A stretch of 64,000 nucleotides of DNA from an uncultured Sphingomonadaceae bacterium (GCA_937873035.1 CALMVA010000039.1:24609-88608); one strand, 5' to 3'. Positions 53,073 through 62,360 are shown, numbered from the stretch's first letter. The notes: generated by a model from the sequence alone, not told the origin. Translations and numbers: made by a program.

Positions 53073-54305
53073 TCATTTCACATCCGTTGCAGCGGCAGCC
53101 GGTGCAGGTGAAGCCGCAGCTTGCGTTTCTGGCGCAACCGCAGCAGCGGTCCAGATGTCAGACACACCCGGATAGTCGCTGCGCGTCATGCTGGTGCCAA
53201 AGCAACTATAGGTCGCTTTGTTCCTGATCGTGGCTTGCGTCATGCGCTCGGCCAGCGCGGGCTGGAAGGTGGCAAGTCCATCTCTGGCTGCCGCCATATC
53301 GCGCACCAGCCCCTGCTCGATCACGCGCTTGCCATCGGCGCGCTTCATATTCACCGGCAGAATGTCGGTCAGATAAGCGATTTCACCCGGCTTCACACTG
53401 AACATCGGCGCGCCGAAGCAATTGGTTGCGCCGAGGTTGATCTTGCCCAGCCCGTCGCTATCAATCACATAGCTGCCCGGTGTCAGGCGGATGATCTGGA
53501 GTTCATAGGGCAAGGTCTTGTCGGCAGAGACGATGTCGACCGAATAGACAGTCTTATCCCCCTTCTTCTTCCAGTCGCGCGGCTGGAAGTTCAAATCGCC
53601 CTTATCCGCATCAAAACGCCGCAGGCTCATATTGCCGTGCTGATTGCCTGCGTCTGCCGATCGACGAAAGGCAATCACAATCGCGGCTTCATCGTCGCCA
53701 ATCGTGATCGGCAACTTGGGATCAATCTTCTTTCCGGCAAAGAAGCTGGCGGGGGTGGCGGGCGGAACCGTCGTTTCGAAATTGCGCTCAAAGCTTGCGA
53801 CCGCAGTCACCTCTCCGCTCACCTCGGCGGCGCCGACGATCATGTTGAAATAGCTTTCCTTGTCGGCATCCACCATCGCGGCGACGCGTGTCGTCTCGGC
53901 GGCGGGCAGTTCCACAAGCCGCCAGCCACGGATCATGAGGCAGGAGCGACGATTAGCACGACGCTGCTGCCCTTCGATAATCGCCGCGCCAATTGCAGCA
54001 CCAATCCCCCCGCCAATCGCGCCCGCCATGGGCGAAATGGCAGGGTTGTAGAGCGAGGGATCATAATAGGTCACAGCCCCGGCGGGCGTGCGCGATCCGC
54101 GCGCAATCAGGCGACATTCCTGCCAGTCACGATCATATTCGGCCCGTGTCGCGCCCGGCTTGTTATAAAAGCGATTGTCTTTCAGGTCGCGCGATGCGTC
54201 CTTTGCGATCTCTTCTGGCGTATCCTCTACCGCTGGCACCTGCTGGGCAAAGGCAGGCAGCGACACCGCAAATGCAAGAACAGCAAACACAATTTGTTTT
54301 TTCAT
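53073..54305 (-). CDS. Exported protein of unknown function
   Basis: A 410-residue protein with a signal peptide (MKKQIVFAVLAFAVSLPAFAQQ), a glycine-zipper-like patch (GAIGGGIGAAIGAAII, about residue 90) and an Ala/Pro-rich tail. ATG 54305 starts the signal peptide; longer frames overlap mmsA. I recognise no catalytic motif. It lies inside the mms operon, between mmsA and the acyl-CoA dehydrogenase, where such a gene is not expected. It may be an envelope protein that was inserted. Confidence 0.65.
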   Translation of the reverse strand: MKKQIVFAVLAFAVSLPAFAQQVPAVEDTPEEIAKDASRDLKDNRFYNKPGATRAEYDRDWQECRLIARGSRTPAGAVTYYDPSLYNPAISPMAGAIGGGIGAAIGAAIIEGQQRRANRRSCLMIRGWRLVELPAAETTRVAAMVDADKESYFNMIVGAAEVSGEVTAVASFERNFETTVPPATPASFFAGKKIDPKLPITIGDDEAAIVIAFRRSADAGNQHGNMSLRRFDADKGDLNFQPRDWKKKGDKTVYSVDIVSADKTLPYELQIIRLTPGSYVIDSDGLGKINLGATNCFGAPMFSVKPGEIAYLTDILPVNMKRADGKRVIEQGLVRDMAAARDGLATFQPALAERMTQATIRNKATYSCFGTSMTRSDYPGVSDIWTAAAVAPETQAAASPAPAAAATDVK

Positions 54306-54357
54306 GCGACCCCCAAGTTGACGGTGCCGGGGCTGGTTGCCCCAGCGACACGCGTCA

Positions 54358-55854
54358 TCACCCCATAGTCGGAATGACAAAGGCATTACCACCATCAACC
54401 GATCCATCGGGCCAACGCGCGGTGACCGTTTTGACCTTGGTCCAGAACTTAACGCCTTCCATGCCGTGCTGGTTGGTGTCGCCAAAGGCGGAACGCTTCC
54501 AGCCGCCGAAACTGTGATAGGCAACCGGCACCGGGATCGGCACATTGATGCCGACCATGCCGACATTGACGCGGGCCGCAAATTCGCGCGCGGCATGGCC
54601 ATTACGCGTGAAGATGGCGACACCATTGCCATATTGATGCTTCGAGGGCAGCGCGAGCGCCTCTTCAAAATTGGCGGCGCGCACAATCTGGAGAACAGGG
54701 CCGAAAATCTCTTCCTTGTAGGATGACATATCGGTCGTCACATGATCGAACAGCGTCGGGCCTACAAAAAAGCCGTTTTCATGCCCCTGAAGCGTGAAGC
54801 CGCGCCCATCAACGACAAGCTCCGCACCTTCTTCAACGCACTTGGAAATCCAGCCTTCCACCTTTTCCTTATGCGCCTGCGTGACCACGGGGCCGTAATG
54901 CGCTTCAGGATCGGTCGAAATGCCGACGCGCAGGGCCTCGATGGCCGGAATAAGCTTTGCCTTCAGGCGCTCCGCCGTGTCATCCCCCACCGGCACGACA
55001 ACCGGCAGCGCCATGCAGCGTTCCCCCGCCGAACCAAAGGCGGCCCCGGCAAGATCATTCACCACCTGATCGAGATCGGCATCGGGCATGACGATGCCGT
55101 GGTTCTTGGCACCGCCCATCGCCTGCACGCGCTTTCCGGCCGCAACGCCGCGCTGATAGACGTAGTGCGCAATATCTGACGAGCCGACAAAGCTGACGGC
55201 GCTGATCGCCGGGTGATCGAGAATGGCGTCAACCATTTCCTTGTCACCATGCACGACCTGCAAAATGCCTTCAGGCGCGCCCGCCTCCAGCATCAATTCG
55301 GCCAGCCGCACCGGCACCGAGGGATCACGCTCTGACGGCTTGATGATGAAGGCGTTGCCCACCGCAATCGCCACGCCGAACATCCACATCGGGATCATGC
55401 CGGGGAAGTTGAAGGGCGTGATGCCAGCACCGATGCCCAACGGCTGGCGCATCGAATAAACGTCGATGCCGGGGCCAGCGCCCTGCGTATATTCCCCCTT
55501 CAGGACGTGCGGGATGCCGCAGCAAAACTCGATAACTTCAAGCCCGCGCTGAATATCGCCCCTGGAATCGGCGATGACCTTGCCATGCTCTGCCGAGAGC
55601 ATATGCGCGAGTTCATCCATGTTCGCTTCAACAAGGCGCTTGAACTCAAACATCACGCGCGCGCGACGCTGCGGGTTGGTTGCGGCCCAACCGGGCTGGG
55701 CTGCCAGAGCGGCCTGCACAGCGCGCTCCAGAACGGCCTGATCGCCGAGCGCAACCTGCGCCTGCACACCACCGTTATTGGGATCGAACACATCGCCAAG
55801 GCGCTTTGCGGCACCCCCTGATCCACCCACGATGAAATGATCGATTTGCCGCAT
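54358..55854 (-). CDS. mmsA: Methylmalonate-semialdehyde dehydrogenase (acylating)
   Basis: A 498-residue CoA-dependent aldehyde dehydrogenase: PFNFPGMIPMWM, FVGSSDIAHYVY, GGAKNHGIVMPDAD and the catalytic Cys in GSAGERCMALPV. It converts methylmalonate semialdehyde to propionyl-CoA. ATG 55854 (MRQIDHFIVGG) follows AGGAGAG. First gene of the leftward operon, divergent from a LysR gene. Confidence 0.92.
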   Translation of the reverse strand: MRQIDHFIVGGSGGAAKRLGDVFDPNNGGVQAQVALGDQAVLERAVQAALAAQPGWAATNPQRRARVMFEFKRLVEANMDELAHMLSAEHGKVIADSRGDIQRGLEVIEFCCGIPHVLKGEYTQGAGPGIDVYSMRQPLGIGAGITPFNFPGMIPMWMFGVAIAVGNAFIIKPSERDPSVPVRLAELMLEAGAPEGILQVVHGDKEMVDAILDHPAISAVSFVGSSDIAHYVYQRGVAAGKRVQAMGGAKNHGIVMPDADLDQVVNDLAGAAFGSAGERCMALPVVVPVGDDTAERLKAKLIPAIEALRVGISTDPEAHYGPVVTQAHKEKVEGWISKCVEEGAELVVDGRGFTLQGHENGFFVGPTLFDHVTTDMSSYKEEIFGPVLQIVRAANFEEALALPSKHQYGNGVAIFTRNGHAAREFAARVNVGMVGINVPIPVPVAYHSFGGWKRSAFGDTNQHGMEGVKFWTKVKTVTARWPDGSVDGGNAFVIPTMG

Positions 55855-55953
55855 GACAGACTCTCCTGAAAACAAATTTGGGCAAGCCTAGGCCATTCGT
55901 TCTTGCATGAGAACGGCCAATTCCGCAAAGCAGCACTGCATTTTTGCAGGATA

Positions 55954-56847
55954 ATGGCGATGCATAACTGGGATGACCTGCGTTTCTTCCTCGCCGTCGC
56001 GCGGGGCCGCACGTTGACGGCGGCGGGCGCGATGCTGAAGGTGGATGCAACCACGGTCGGCCGCCGGATCGAGCGGCTGGCGAATACGCTCAACAGCAAT
56101 TTGTTTGAGGCGGGCGCTGGCGGGCTACACCTGACACCGGGCGGGGAAAAGCTGCTGGCCTATGCCGAAGAGATAGAACGCAGCGCGCTTGCCGCGCATG
56201 ACCGCATCTCCGGCGAGCGCAGCAGGCTCACGGGCACGGTGCGGCTCAGCCTGTCAGAAGGCTTTGCGACATGGATGGTTGCCCGCCATTTGCCCGCCTT
56301 TCAGGCGCTCCACCCGGAAATCCGTCTGGAGATCGTCACCACCAACGGCTTCCTCAACCCCTCCAAGCGCGAGGCGGACCTGGCCGTGCTGCTGGGCCGC
56401 CCGCAACATGGGCGGCTCGTGGCGCAAAAGCTCACCGACTATCATCTGGGCCTTTATGCCGCGCGTGACTATGTGGCGGCGCACGGCGCGCCCGCTGACC
56501 CGGCCGCGCTCTCCTCGCATCCGCTTATCGGCTATATCCCGGACTTCATCTATGCGGAGGAACTGCGCTATCTCGACGACATCCGCGAGGGGCTGGCCCC
56601 GCATTTCAGCAGTTCGAGCATCAACACTCAGCTTGCGATGACGCGGGCGGGGGCGGGCATTTCGGTGTTGCCCCATTTTATCGGTCGGCAGGATGCGCAG
56701 CTTGTGCCGCTTCTCGCAAACGAGGTGCAGATCACGCGCTCCTTCTGGACGACGGTGCATCATGATCTGCAACGCGTGGCCCGCGTCCGCGCTGTCGTCG
56801 ACTGGCTCAACGAGACGGTGACGCGCGACGCGAAGCTGCTGGTTTAG
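55954..56847 (+). CDS. LysR family regulator beside mmsA
   Basis: A 297-residue LysR protein: HTH in WDDLRFFLAVARGRTLTAAGAMLKVDATTVGRRIERL and a substrate-binding domain from about residue 90. ATG 55954 or 55960 are both possible; the longer frame from 55903 adds an unlikely tail. Divergent from mmsA by 99 bp, so it probably regulates the valine operon. Confidence 0.85.
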   Translation: MAMHNWDDLRFFLAVARGRTLTAAGAMLKVDATTVGRRIERLANTLNSNLFEAGAGGLHLTPGGEKLLAYAEEIERSALAAHDRISGERSRLTGTVRLSLSEGFATWMVARHLPAFQALHPEIRLEIVTTNGFLNPSKREADLAVLLGRPQHGRLVAQKLTDYHLGLYAARDYVAAHGAPADPAALSSHPLIGYIPDFIYAEELRYLDDIREGLAPHFSSSSINTQLAMTRAGAGISVLPHFIGRQDAQLVPLLANEVQITRSFWTTVHHDLQRVARVRAVVDWLNETVTRDAKLLV

Positions 56848-56883
56848 AATAACGAGCTTCAAACCCGCACCGTTCGCCCCACC

Positions 56884-57060
56884 CGTCATGCCAGCCCCAC
56901 TGTCATGCCAGCGAAGGCTGGCATCTCATGCACCCAACCGGCGAGACCCCAGCCTGCGCTGGGGTGACGGGGAAGCGGACGGCGGAGAGATCATGGCCCA
57001 AAGCCTCCCCCACCGTCATGCCAGCGCCACCCGTCATGCCAGCGCAGGCTGGCATCTCGC
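56884..57060. repeat. Cluster of palindromic REP-like repeats
   Basis: Several units of GTCATGCCAGCG(A/C)AGGCTGG plus the complementary GACCCCAGCCTGCGCTGG form. Each unit is a small hairpin. It fills the gap between convergent genes (LysR at 56847 and the SDR ending at 57097). No gene seen inside. Confidence 0.8.
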
Positions 57061-57096
57061 AGATCCGAATCCCAGCCCATGCCCTTTGTGTTAAAT

Positions 57097-57888
57097 TCAG
57101 CGCGGCGGCATCCGAATGGCGCCGTCGAGCCGGAGGTTCTGGCCGTTGAAATAGCTGTTGCGGACCAACTCCAGAATAAGGCTCGCAAACTCCTCCGGCT
57201 TGCCGAGCCGCTTGGGGAAGGGAACCGATGCCGCAAGCTGCTCATACATGGCGGGCATCCGCTCCTTCATCGCCAGCATCGGCGGGGTCGCAAAGATGCC
57301 GGGCATGACCGAGTTGACGCGGATGCCCAGTTCCATCAGGTCGCGCGCCATCGGCAACACAAGACCGTTTACGCCCGCCTTGCACGATCCATAGGCGACC
57401 TGACCGATCTGCGCGTCCTGCGCTGCGGCGGAGGCGGTGAGCGTAATCACGCCGCGCTCACCATCTTCCAGCGGCTCAAGGTTCGCCATGCCCAGCGCGG
57501 AGATAGACGCGATGCGATAGCTCGCCACGAGGATGCCCTCTGCCGAAAACGCGTAATCCTCGGTTGAAAGCCGGGTATAGGCTTGCTTTTCCTTGTTCCA
57601 GCCAACCGTCTTGCCGCGCCGTGAAATCTGCGCGCAATGCACCGTCACGCGTTCTTGGCCATGTGCGGCGCGCGCCTTTTCAAACCCGGCGAGGACGCTG
57701 TCCTCACTCGTCACATCAACGTTGCAGAAAACGCCGCCAATCGCCTGCGCAATGGCCTCGCCCTTCTCGGCGTTCACATCGAAAATGGCGACCTTCATTC
57801 CGGCGGCGGCCAGTGCCTCGGCGCTGGCCTTGCCCAGACCAGACGAACCACCCGTGACGATGGCAGCGGTTGTTGTGTCGAACTTCAT
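57097..57888 (-). CDS. SDR, 3-hydroxyacyl-CoA dehydrogenase type II-like
   Basis: A 263-residue SDR resembling the HSD17B10 group: TGGSSGLG, HCAQ in place of NNAG, TLTASAAAQDAQIGQ, and YGSCK for Tyr-x3-Lys. Members oxidise 3-hydroxyacyl-CoA and some hydroxysteroids. Starts behind GGGAGAAGATGC. Divergent from the next SDR gene. Confidence 0.85.
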   Translation of the reverse strand: MKFDTTTAAIVTGGSSGLGKASAEALAAAGMKVAIFDVNAEKGEAIAQAIGGVFCNVDVTSEDSVLAGFEKARAAHGQERVTVHCAQISRRGKTVGWNKEKQAYTRLSTEDYAFSAEGILVASYRIASISALGMANLEPLEDGERGVITLTASAAAQDAQIGQVAYGSCKAGVNGLVLPMARDLMELGIRVNSVMPGIFATPPMLAMKERMPAMYEQLAASVPFPKRLGKPEEFASLILELVRNSYFNGQNLRLDGAIRMPPR

Positions 57889-58020
57889 GCATCTTCTCCC
57901 ACTTTATCCATCCCCGCTAGCGCGAAGCATCGCGTCTTGCCAATGGCGGCCTTCGCCCCCTAGGCATTTTGGAAAGCACACGCGGCGCGATGCCGACAAA
58001 AGGCTTGAAGGAGAGGCAGA

Positions 58021-58767
58021 ATGAACATCGACCCGTTGTTTGATTTCACCGGCAAAACCGTGCTGGTAACAGGCGGCAGCCGGGGGCTGGGGTATCAGAT
58101 GGTCAAGGCGTTCGCTGCGCGCGGGGCAGACATCATCATCTCCAGCCGCAAGCTTGAAGCTTGCGAAGCCGTAGCGGAAGACGTCCGCGCCATGGGCCGC
58201 CGCGCCTTCGCCTTTTCGGCCCATGCCGGCAAATGGGCAGAGTGCGATGCGCTGATCGAAGCCGCCTATGCCGAATTTGGCCGGCTCGACATTCTCGTCA
58301 ACAATGCGGGGATGTCTCCGGCCTGTCCCAGCCATGAAATGCCCGAATCGCTGTTCGATTCGGTGATGAACCTCAACTTCAAGGGGCCCTTCCGGCTGGC
58401 GACGCAGATTGGCCATCGCATGGCGGAGGGGGATGGCGGCGCGATCCTCAACATCAGTTCGATCGCCTCGCTCCAGTCGATGCCGGGGGTGGTGCCCTAT
58501 GCAGGGGCCAAGGCGGCGCTCAACGCGATGACCGTGTCTCTCGCGCGCGAATACGCCCCAAAAGTGCGCATCAACACGATCTGCGCAGGCCCCTTCCTCA
58601 CCGACATCGCCGAAGCCTGGGATGAGGAACGCCGCGAAACGCAACCCGTGGCACTTGGCCGCCCCGGCCGCCCCGAAGAGATTGTGACCGCAGCACTCAT
58701 GCTCACCAGCCCCGCATCCTCCTACACCACGGGCGCGCTCATCAGCGTGGATGGAGGCCCGCGCTAG
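58021..58767 (+). CDS. SDR family oxidoreductase
   Basis: A 248-residue SDR with TGGSRGLG, NNAG, NISSIAS, YAGAK and C-terminal VDGGPR. The start follows AAGGAGAGGCAG. It is outside the operator-marked part of the window and may be a general dehydrogenase. Confidence 0.85.
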   Translation: MNIDPLFDFTGKTVLVTGGSRGLGYQMVKAFAARGADIIISSRKLEACEAVAEDVRAMGRRAFAFSAHAGKWAECDALIEAAYAEFGRLDILVNNAGMSPACPSHEMPESLFDSVMNLNFKGPFRLATQIGHRMAEGDGGAILNISSIASLQSMPGVVPYAGAKAALNAMTVSLAREYAPKVRINTICAGPFLTDIAEAWDEERRETQPVALGRPGRPEEIVTAALMLTSPASSYTTGALISVDGGPR

Positions 58768-58806
58768 GCCGTTCGGCGCTCTCCACCCGCCATATCCACG
58801 CCTCTC

Positions 58807-58970
58807 TCATGCCAGCGCCACCTGTCATGCCAGTCCCCACACGTCATGCCCTCGTCCACCCGTCATGCCAGCGAAGGCTGGCATCCCGTGCACCCGCCCC
58901 ACCAAGACCCCAGCCTTCGCTGGGGTGACGATAACGGCGCTGAGGTGACGACCGTGGCGCCAGGGTGACG
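58807..58970. repeat. Cluster of palindromic REP-like repeats
   Basis: The same family as at 56884-57060: GTCATGCCAGCGAAGGCTGG and GACCCCAGCCTTCGCTGG with degenerate copies (AGGTGACGA, AGGGTGACGA). The gap between 58767 and the tRNA gene at 59067 holds only these repeats as far as I can see. Confidence 0.8.
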
Positions 58971-59066
58971 ATGTGTGGAGGCTGGGCACCAAAGCCCTGC
59001 GGCCATGCGTAGCCTCAGGGCTTTGCAAGCACACCGGAACAACGAACAGATTTCAAAAGGGGAAAA

Positions 59067-59141
59067 TGGTGGGCGTGGCAAGGATTGAACTTGCGACCCC
59101 TGCGATGTCAACACAGTGCTCTACCACTGAGCTACACGCCC
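59067..59141 (-). tRNA. tRNA-Val (anticodon GAC)
   Basis: The reverse strand folds as a tRNA: acceptor GGGCGTG / CACGCCC, D-arm GCTCAGTGGTAGAGC, anticodon stem CTGTG / CGCAG with loop TTGACAT, T-arm with TTCAATC, discriminator A and an encoded CCA end. Confidence 0.95.
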
Positions 59142-59253
59142 ACACTTATTTTCAGAGCGGTTTCCGGTGCCGATTGAATCGGCGGAAACCGTCGGGGTCC
59201 GGGGCCAATAGCGATGCCGGGTGCGTCTGGCAAGGGCTATTGAAAGAGATTGC

Positions 59254-59637
59254 TCAATAGCCTTCCGATGTGGCGGTGCCGAACTGAAATGTGCGATCCA
59301 CCTCTGCCACAAGGTCTTTGAGGTGGAAGGGCTTGGACAGCACTTTTGCGCTTGGCATGGCCTGCCCGGCCTTGAGCGACACCGCCGAAAAGCCGGTGAT
59401 GAACATCACGCGCATATCGGGGTGAATGAGCGTCACTTTCTGCGCCAGCTCAATGCCATCCATTTCCGGCATCACAATATCTGTCAGCAGAAGATCGAAA
59501 TTTTCGCCCGCCTCAACGCGCGCCAGCGCGTGCGTGCCACGATCAACCGAAGTCACCTCATAGCCCGCCCGTTCGAGCGCACGTGCCAGATACTGGCGCA
59601 TGACATCATCGTCTTCTGCAAGCAGGATGTGAATCAT
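59254..59637 (-). CDS. cpdR: CpdR-like single-domain response regulator
   Basis: A 127-residue receiver domain with the acidic pocket (EDDD, residues 8-11), the phosphorylated Asp in LLTDIVMPEMDG, the switch Thr in FITGFSA and Lys in LSKPFHLKDLV. No output domain. The sequence matches the CpdR type of alphaproteobacteria, which in Caulobacter controls ClpXP localisation and cell-cycle proteolysis. Confidence 0.85.
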   Translation of the reverse strand: MIHILLAEDDDVMRQYLARALERAGYEVTSVDRGTHALARVEAGENFDLLLTDIVMPEMDGIELAQKVTLIHPDMRVMFITGFSAVSLKAGQAMPSAKVLSKPFHLKDLVAEVDRTFQFGTATSEGY

Positions 59638-59798
59638 TCGGGTCCTCGTGTCTTACGGGTGCGGCTCACCTGTATCGCGCTTGGCAGCATATTTAACCGC
59701 AACCCCTTAATATTTTAGACAAGTTGCCGCCAATCCAGAAGGGATTGCCTATCAATCCGTGCATTGCAATGGCGTGAGCCAACCCATACAAATCTTTA

Positions 59799-60653
59799 AT
59801 GAACGCGCCCTTTGAGCGGATCGGCCCGGCAACGCCCAGATGGCCTGTCATTCTGTCGGTTCCCCATGCCGGGCGCGCTTATCCCGCAGGGCTTGCTGAT
59901 GATTGCCGCTTTCCCGCGCACCGCCTGCTGACGCTGGAAGATCGCCATGCAGACCTGCTGGCCGAAGAGGCGTGGCGACAGGGCTTTACCGGGCTTGTTG
60001 CACATACGCCGCGTGCGATGATCGATCTGAACCGCGCCGAGCAGGATATGGACCCCGGAATGTTGACGGCACCGCTCCCGCGCCCCGCCCTCCTTTCAGC
60101 AAAGGCGCGCGGCGGGCTGGGGCTGGTGCCGCGCCGCACGGCGGGGCTTGGCGAATTGTGGCGCAGGCGCTTCTCGCCCGACGAGATTGAGGCGCGGATC
60201 GAACAGCATCATCGCCCTTATCACACCGCCCTTTCCGCCCTGCTGGAAGCCGCCCACAGGCACTTTGGCGCGGCGCTGCTGCTCGACATCCACTCCATGC
60301 CACCCTTGCCGCATGACAGCCTGGGCGGGCCGCCGCAAATTGTGATCGGCGACAGATTCGGGCGAACGGCGGCCAGCCATTTGTCTGAAATTGCGGGCAG
60401 TGCGGCGGCGGCAACGGGGCTTCGCATAGCCTTCAACGCGCCTTATGCGGGCGGGCATATTCTGGATCGTCACGCAGTCCCGGCACGCGGCATCCACGCG
60501 CTCCAGATCGAGATTGACCGGCGTCTCTACCTCGACCGCGACCTCGCTCACCCGGCACCCGGTGTGCAGGCCATGGCACAGCTTGTGGCGCAAATTGCCG
60601 AGGCGCTTTCCCAAACCCTGCGCGGCACGGCCCTGCCCATCGCGGCGGAATGA
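59799..60653 (+). CDS. N-formylglutamate amidohydrolase family protein
   Basis: A 284-residue zinc hydrolase family member: VPHAGRAYP, LEDRHADLLAEEA, DLNRAEQDMD, LLDIHSMPPLP and NAPYAGGHILDRH. It cleaves N-formylglutamate or a related N-acyl amino acid. Divergent from cpdR, a neighbourhood often seen in sphingomonads (from memory). Confidence 0.85.
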   Translation: MNAPFERIGPATPRWPVILSVPHAGRAYPAGLADDCRFPAHRLLTLEDRHADLLAEEAWRQGFTGLVAHTPRAMIDLNRAEQDMDPGMLTAPLPRPALLSAKARGGLGLVPRRTAGLGELWRRRFSPDEIEARIEQHHRPYHTALSALLEAAHRHFGAALLLDIHSMPPLPHDSLGGPPQIVIGDRFGRTAASHLSEIAGSAAAATGLRIAFNAPYAGGHILDRHAVPARGIHALQIEIDRRLYLDRDLAHPAPGVQAMAQLVAQIAEALSQTLRGTALPIAAE

Positions 60654-60665
60654 ATCGCACCACAT

Positions 60666-60696
60666 AAAAAAACCACCCAGTGCAAGCACTGGGTGG
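60666..60696 (-). terminator. Rho-independent terminator of the candidate small RNA
   Basis: An 11-bp perfect stem CCACCCAGTGC / GCACTGGGTGG with a 2-base loop. On the reverse strand it is followed by seven T, so it ends leftward transcription. Confidence 0.85.
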
Positions 60697-60770
60697 CCAA
60701 GGTTCAGGGAGGAAACGCACCCCAAGAGGTGCGCTGAGGAGCGACGCGAAAGGGGGGACACGCGTCACCG
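60666..60770 (-). ncRNA. Candidate small RNA, suhB/mmgR-like
   Basis: A stretch without an ORF, downstream of the SapC terminator. On the reverse strand it has a small hairpin (GCACC-TCTTG-GGTGC), then the single-stranded anti-Shine-Dalgarno motif TTTCCTCCCTGAACC, then a strong terminator. This layout recalls the alphaproteobacterial suhB/mmgR (alpha-r8) family, judged from memory. The 5' end is approximate. Confidence 0.5.
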
Positions 60771-60808
60771 CTCAAGACGAATGTAGGACCGCGACAAGTC
60801 GCTTTCAA

Positions 60809-60850
60809 GAAAAAGTCAGGCCGACCGCTCCTTTTGGGAGCGACCGGCCT
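60809..60850 (-). terminator. Rho-independent terminator after sapC
   Basis: A 14-bp stem AGGCCGACCGCTCC / GGAGCGACCGGCCT with two G-T pairs, followed on the reverse strand by TTTTTC. It lies about 55 bp after the SapC stop, after a smaller TTCGGCGAA / TTCGCCGAA hairpin. Confidence 0.85.
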
Positions 60851-60904
60851 CACGTTTTCTATTCGGCGAAAAAATTCGCCGAAATATCAGATTGTTATGA
60901 GCAA

Positions 60905-61672
60905 TCACCCCTGCTGGTCAGTGGCAACCTTGCCCTGCAACATCTGGCGACCAAAGACTTCGCGCATCAGCGAAAGTGACATCATGTGCGCATAGACGAG
61001 CGGCAGGAAGCCTGACTGATTCATTTTGCGGAGCTGATCGCCACGCATTTCGCGCAGCTTTTCTTCGTTCACCATCTGGAAGCCACGATAGATGAAGGGC
61101 GGCTTATCGGGATCGGGCTGAATGGTCATTTCGCCGTCCATCAGCAGGCCGCTTTCAACCAGCTCGTTCATAAAGGCCTGCGTGCGCTGCCCCGCCTGTT
61201 CAAACTGCTCGCAGAAGGTGAGAATCTGCTTGGTCGCTTCGGTTGGCTGGCCATCTTCAAACAGCGCATCCCCTTCATCAAAGGCGCCAATGGCACCTGC
61301 CGTCGGGTCAAAGCAGACCGAAAGTTCATCGCTATCATCGCGCAGCTTGGCGAGCATGAAGGGGTAGCGGCGCACATAAGCGGGCACATAGACCTGCTCG
61401 GAGAAACGGCCATCTTCGCCCATGAAAACGTTGACGCCTTCATTCAGGCCCATCAGCGCCAGGGGAACGGGGTTTTCGCCCGCGGTGAAGATGATCGGAA
61501 AGTTGCGCTGGGCCGCTGAAAACTCGTCAACGGTAATCGGCACGGCGTGCTGCTCTGCAAGCCAGGGCGCGCTTTCAATCGGGCGCGCCTTCCAGCTGGC
61601 GTGGTCAACCGAAGAAAGCGGGGTGAGATCCTTGAAAAACAAGGGAAGTGCATTTTGCGGCGCGCTGGCCAT
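60905..61672 (-). CDS. SapC family protein
   Basis: A 255-residue SapC-like protein (FFKDLTPLSSVDHASW near the start, EFSAAQRNFPIIFT, VPAYVRRYPFMLAK, DEGDALFEDGQPT). ATG 61672 begins MASAPQNALPLF; the longer frame is non-conserved. SapC was named with an S-layer in Campylobacter, and its role in sphingomonads is not established. Confidence 0.8.
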   Translation of the reverse strand: MASAPQNALPLFFKDLTPLSSVDHASWKARPIESAPWLAEQHAVPITVDEFSAAQRNFPIIFTAGENPVPLALMGLNEGVNVFMGEDGRFSEQVYVPAYVRRYPFMLAKLRDDSDELSVCFDPTAGAIGAFDEGDALFEDGQPTEATKQILTFCEQFEQAGQRTQAFMNELVESGLLMDGEMTIQPDPDKPPFIYRGFQMVNEEKLREMRGDQLRKMNQSGFLPLVYAHMMSLSLMREVFGRQMLQGKVATDQQG

Positions 61673-61745
61673 GAATAATCTCCTGCAACCGAATAGGCGT
61701 TCTGGCTGGCCTTGGCTCCTATGGCCACGCGGTTGCAAGCGCAAG

Positions 61746-61771
61746 TGGGAAGGGGCCAAAACCCCTTCCCA
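61746..61771 (-). terminator. Stem-loop after flavodoxin-like gene
   Basis: A perfect 10-bp stem TGGGAAGGGG / CCCCTTCCCA. The T-run is weak, so termination is likely but not certain. Confidence 0.5.
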
Positions 61772-61781
61772 TTTGGGGATA

Positions 61782-62360
61782 TTACGCCGCCTTCCAGCGC
61801 CCGGCGACTTCTGCCACGCGCACGCCAAAAAGGCGCGCGGTTTCAAGATCCCCCTTGCCCGGCGCCTGTTCAGCAGAGGCATCGGAAGGCGAGATGGCCA
61901 TTGCGCCGCCAAAGCCTGCCGTCCAGTTCACATCATCCGGGCCATGCGCCAGCGTGTTGGACGGCATCATGCCCGTGCCAGCCCAAATCTGGCCGTGCTG
62001 CTGCGAGAGCGTCCAGAAATAGAGGATGGTCGCAAACTTATCGCCATTGACCGAGGCCGAGTTGGTAAAGCCTGCGCCGATCTTGTCTTTCCACTGGCCG
62101 GCAAACCAGCGACGCGACGAGGCATCTGCGAATTTTTTGAATTGCCAGGCCGGCCCGCCCATATAGGTCGGGCTGCCATAGATGATGGCGTCCGCCGCAT
62201 CGAGATTGGCCCAATCCTCGTCGGCAAGGTTGCCTTCGCTGTCGATGGCGATCAACGTCGCGTCAACATCCGCAACGCCTGCCGCGCCCGCCAGCACCGC
62301 CTGGGCCTGCTTCGCCGTATGGCCATATCCGCTGAAATAGACGATCGCAACTTTGGTCAT
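61782..62360 (-). CDS. Flavodoxin-fold NAD(P)H oxidoreductase, WrbA-like
   Basis: A 192-residue flavodoxin-fold protein: VAIVYFSGYGHTAKQAQAV for FMN phosphate, DAIIYGSPTYMGG and FTNSASVNGD. Similar to WrbA/NAD(P)H:quinone reductases that reduce quinones by two electrons. ATG 62360 (MTKVAIVYF) follows AAGGAGCAAG. Co-directional with the ygiD-like gene 44 bp upstream. Confidence 0.8.
   Translation of the reverse strand: MTKVAIVYFSGYGHTAKQAQAVLAGAAGVADVDATLIAIDSEGNLADEDWANLDAADAIIYGSPTYMGGPAWQFKKFADASSRRWFAGQWKDKIGAGFTNSASVNGDKFATILYFWTLSQQHGQIWAGTGMMPSNTLAHGPDDVNWTAGFGGAMAISPSDASAEQAPGKGDLETARLFGVRVAEVAGRWKAA

Noticed and set aside
56884..57060. CRISPR-like array of repeated GTCATGCCAGC units
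   Set aside because: Units are palindromic, irregularly spaced and inverted, with no constant-length unique spacers and no cas genes nearby; they fit REP-type intergenic repeats.
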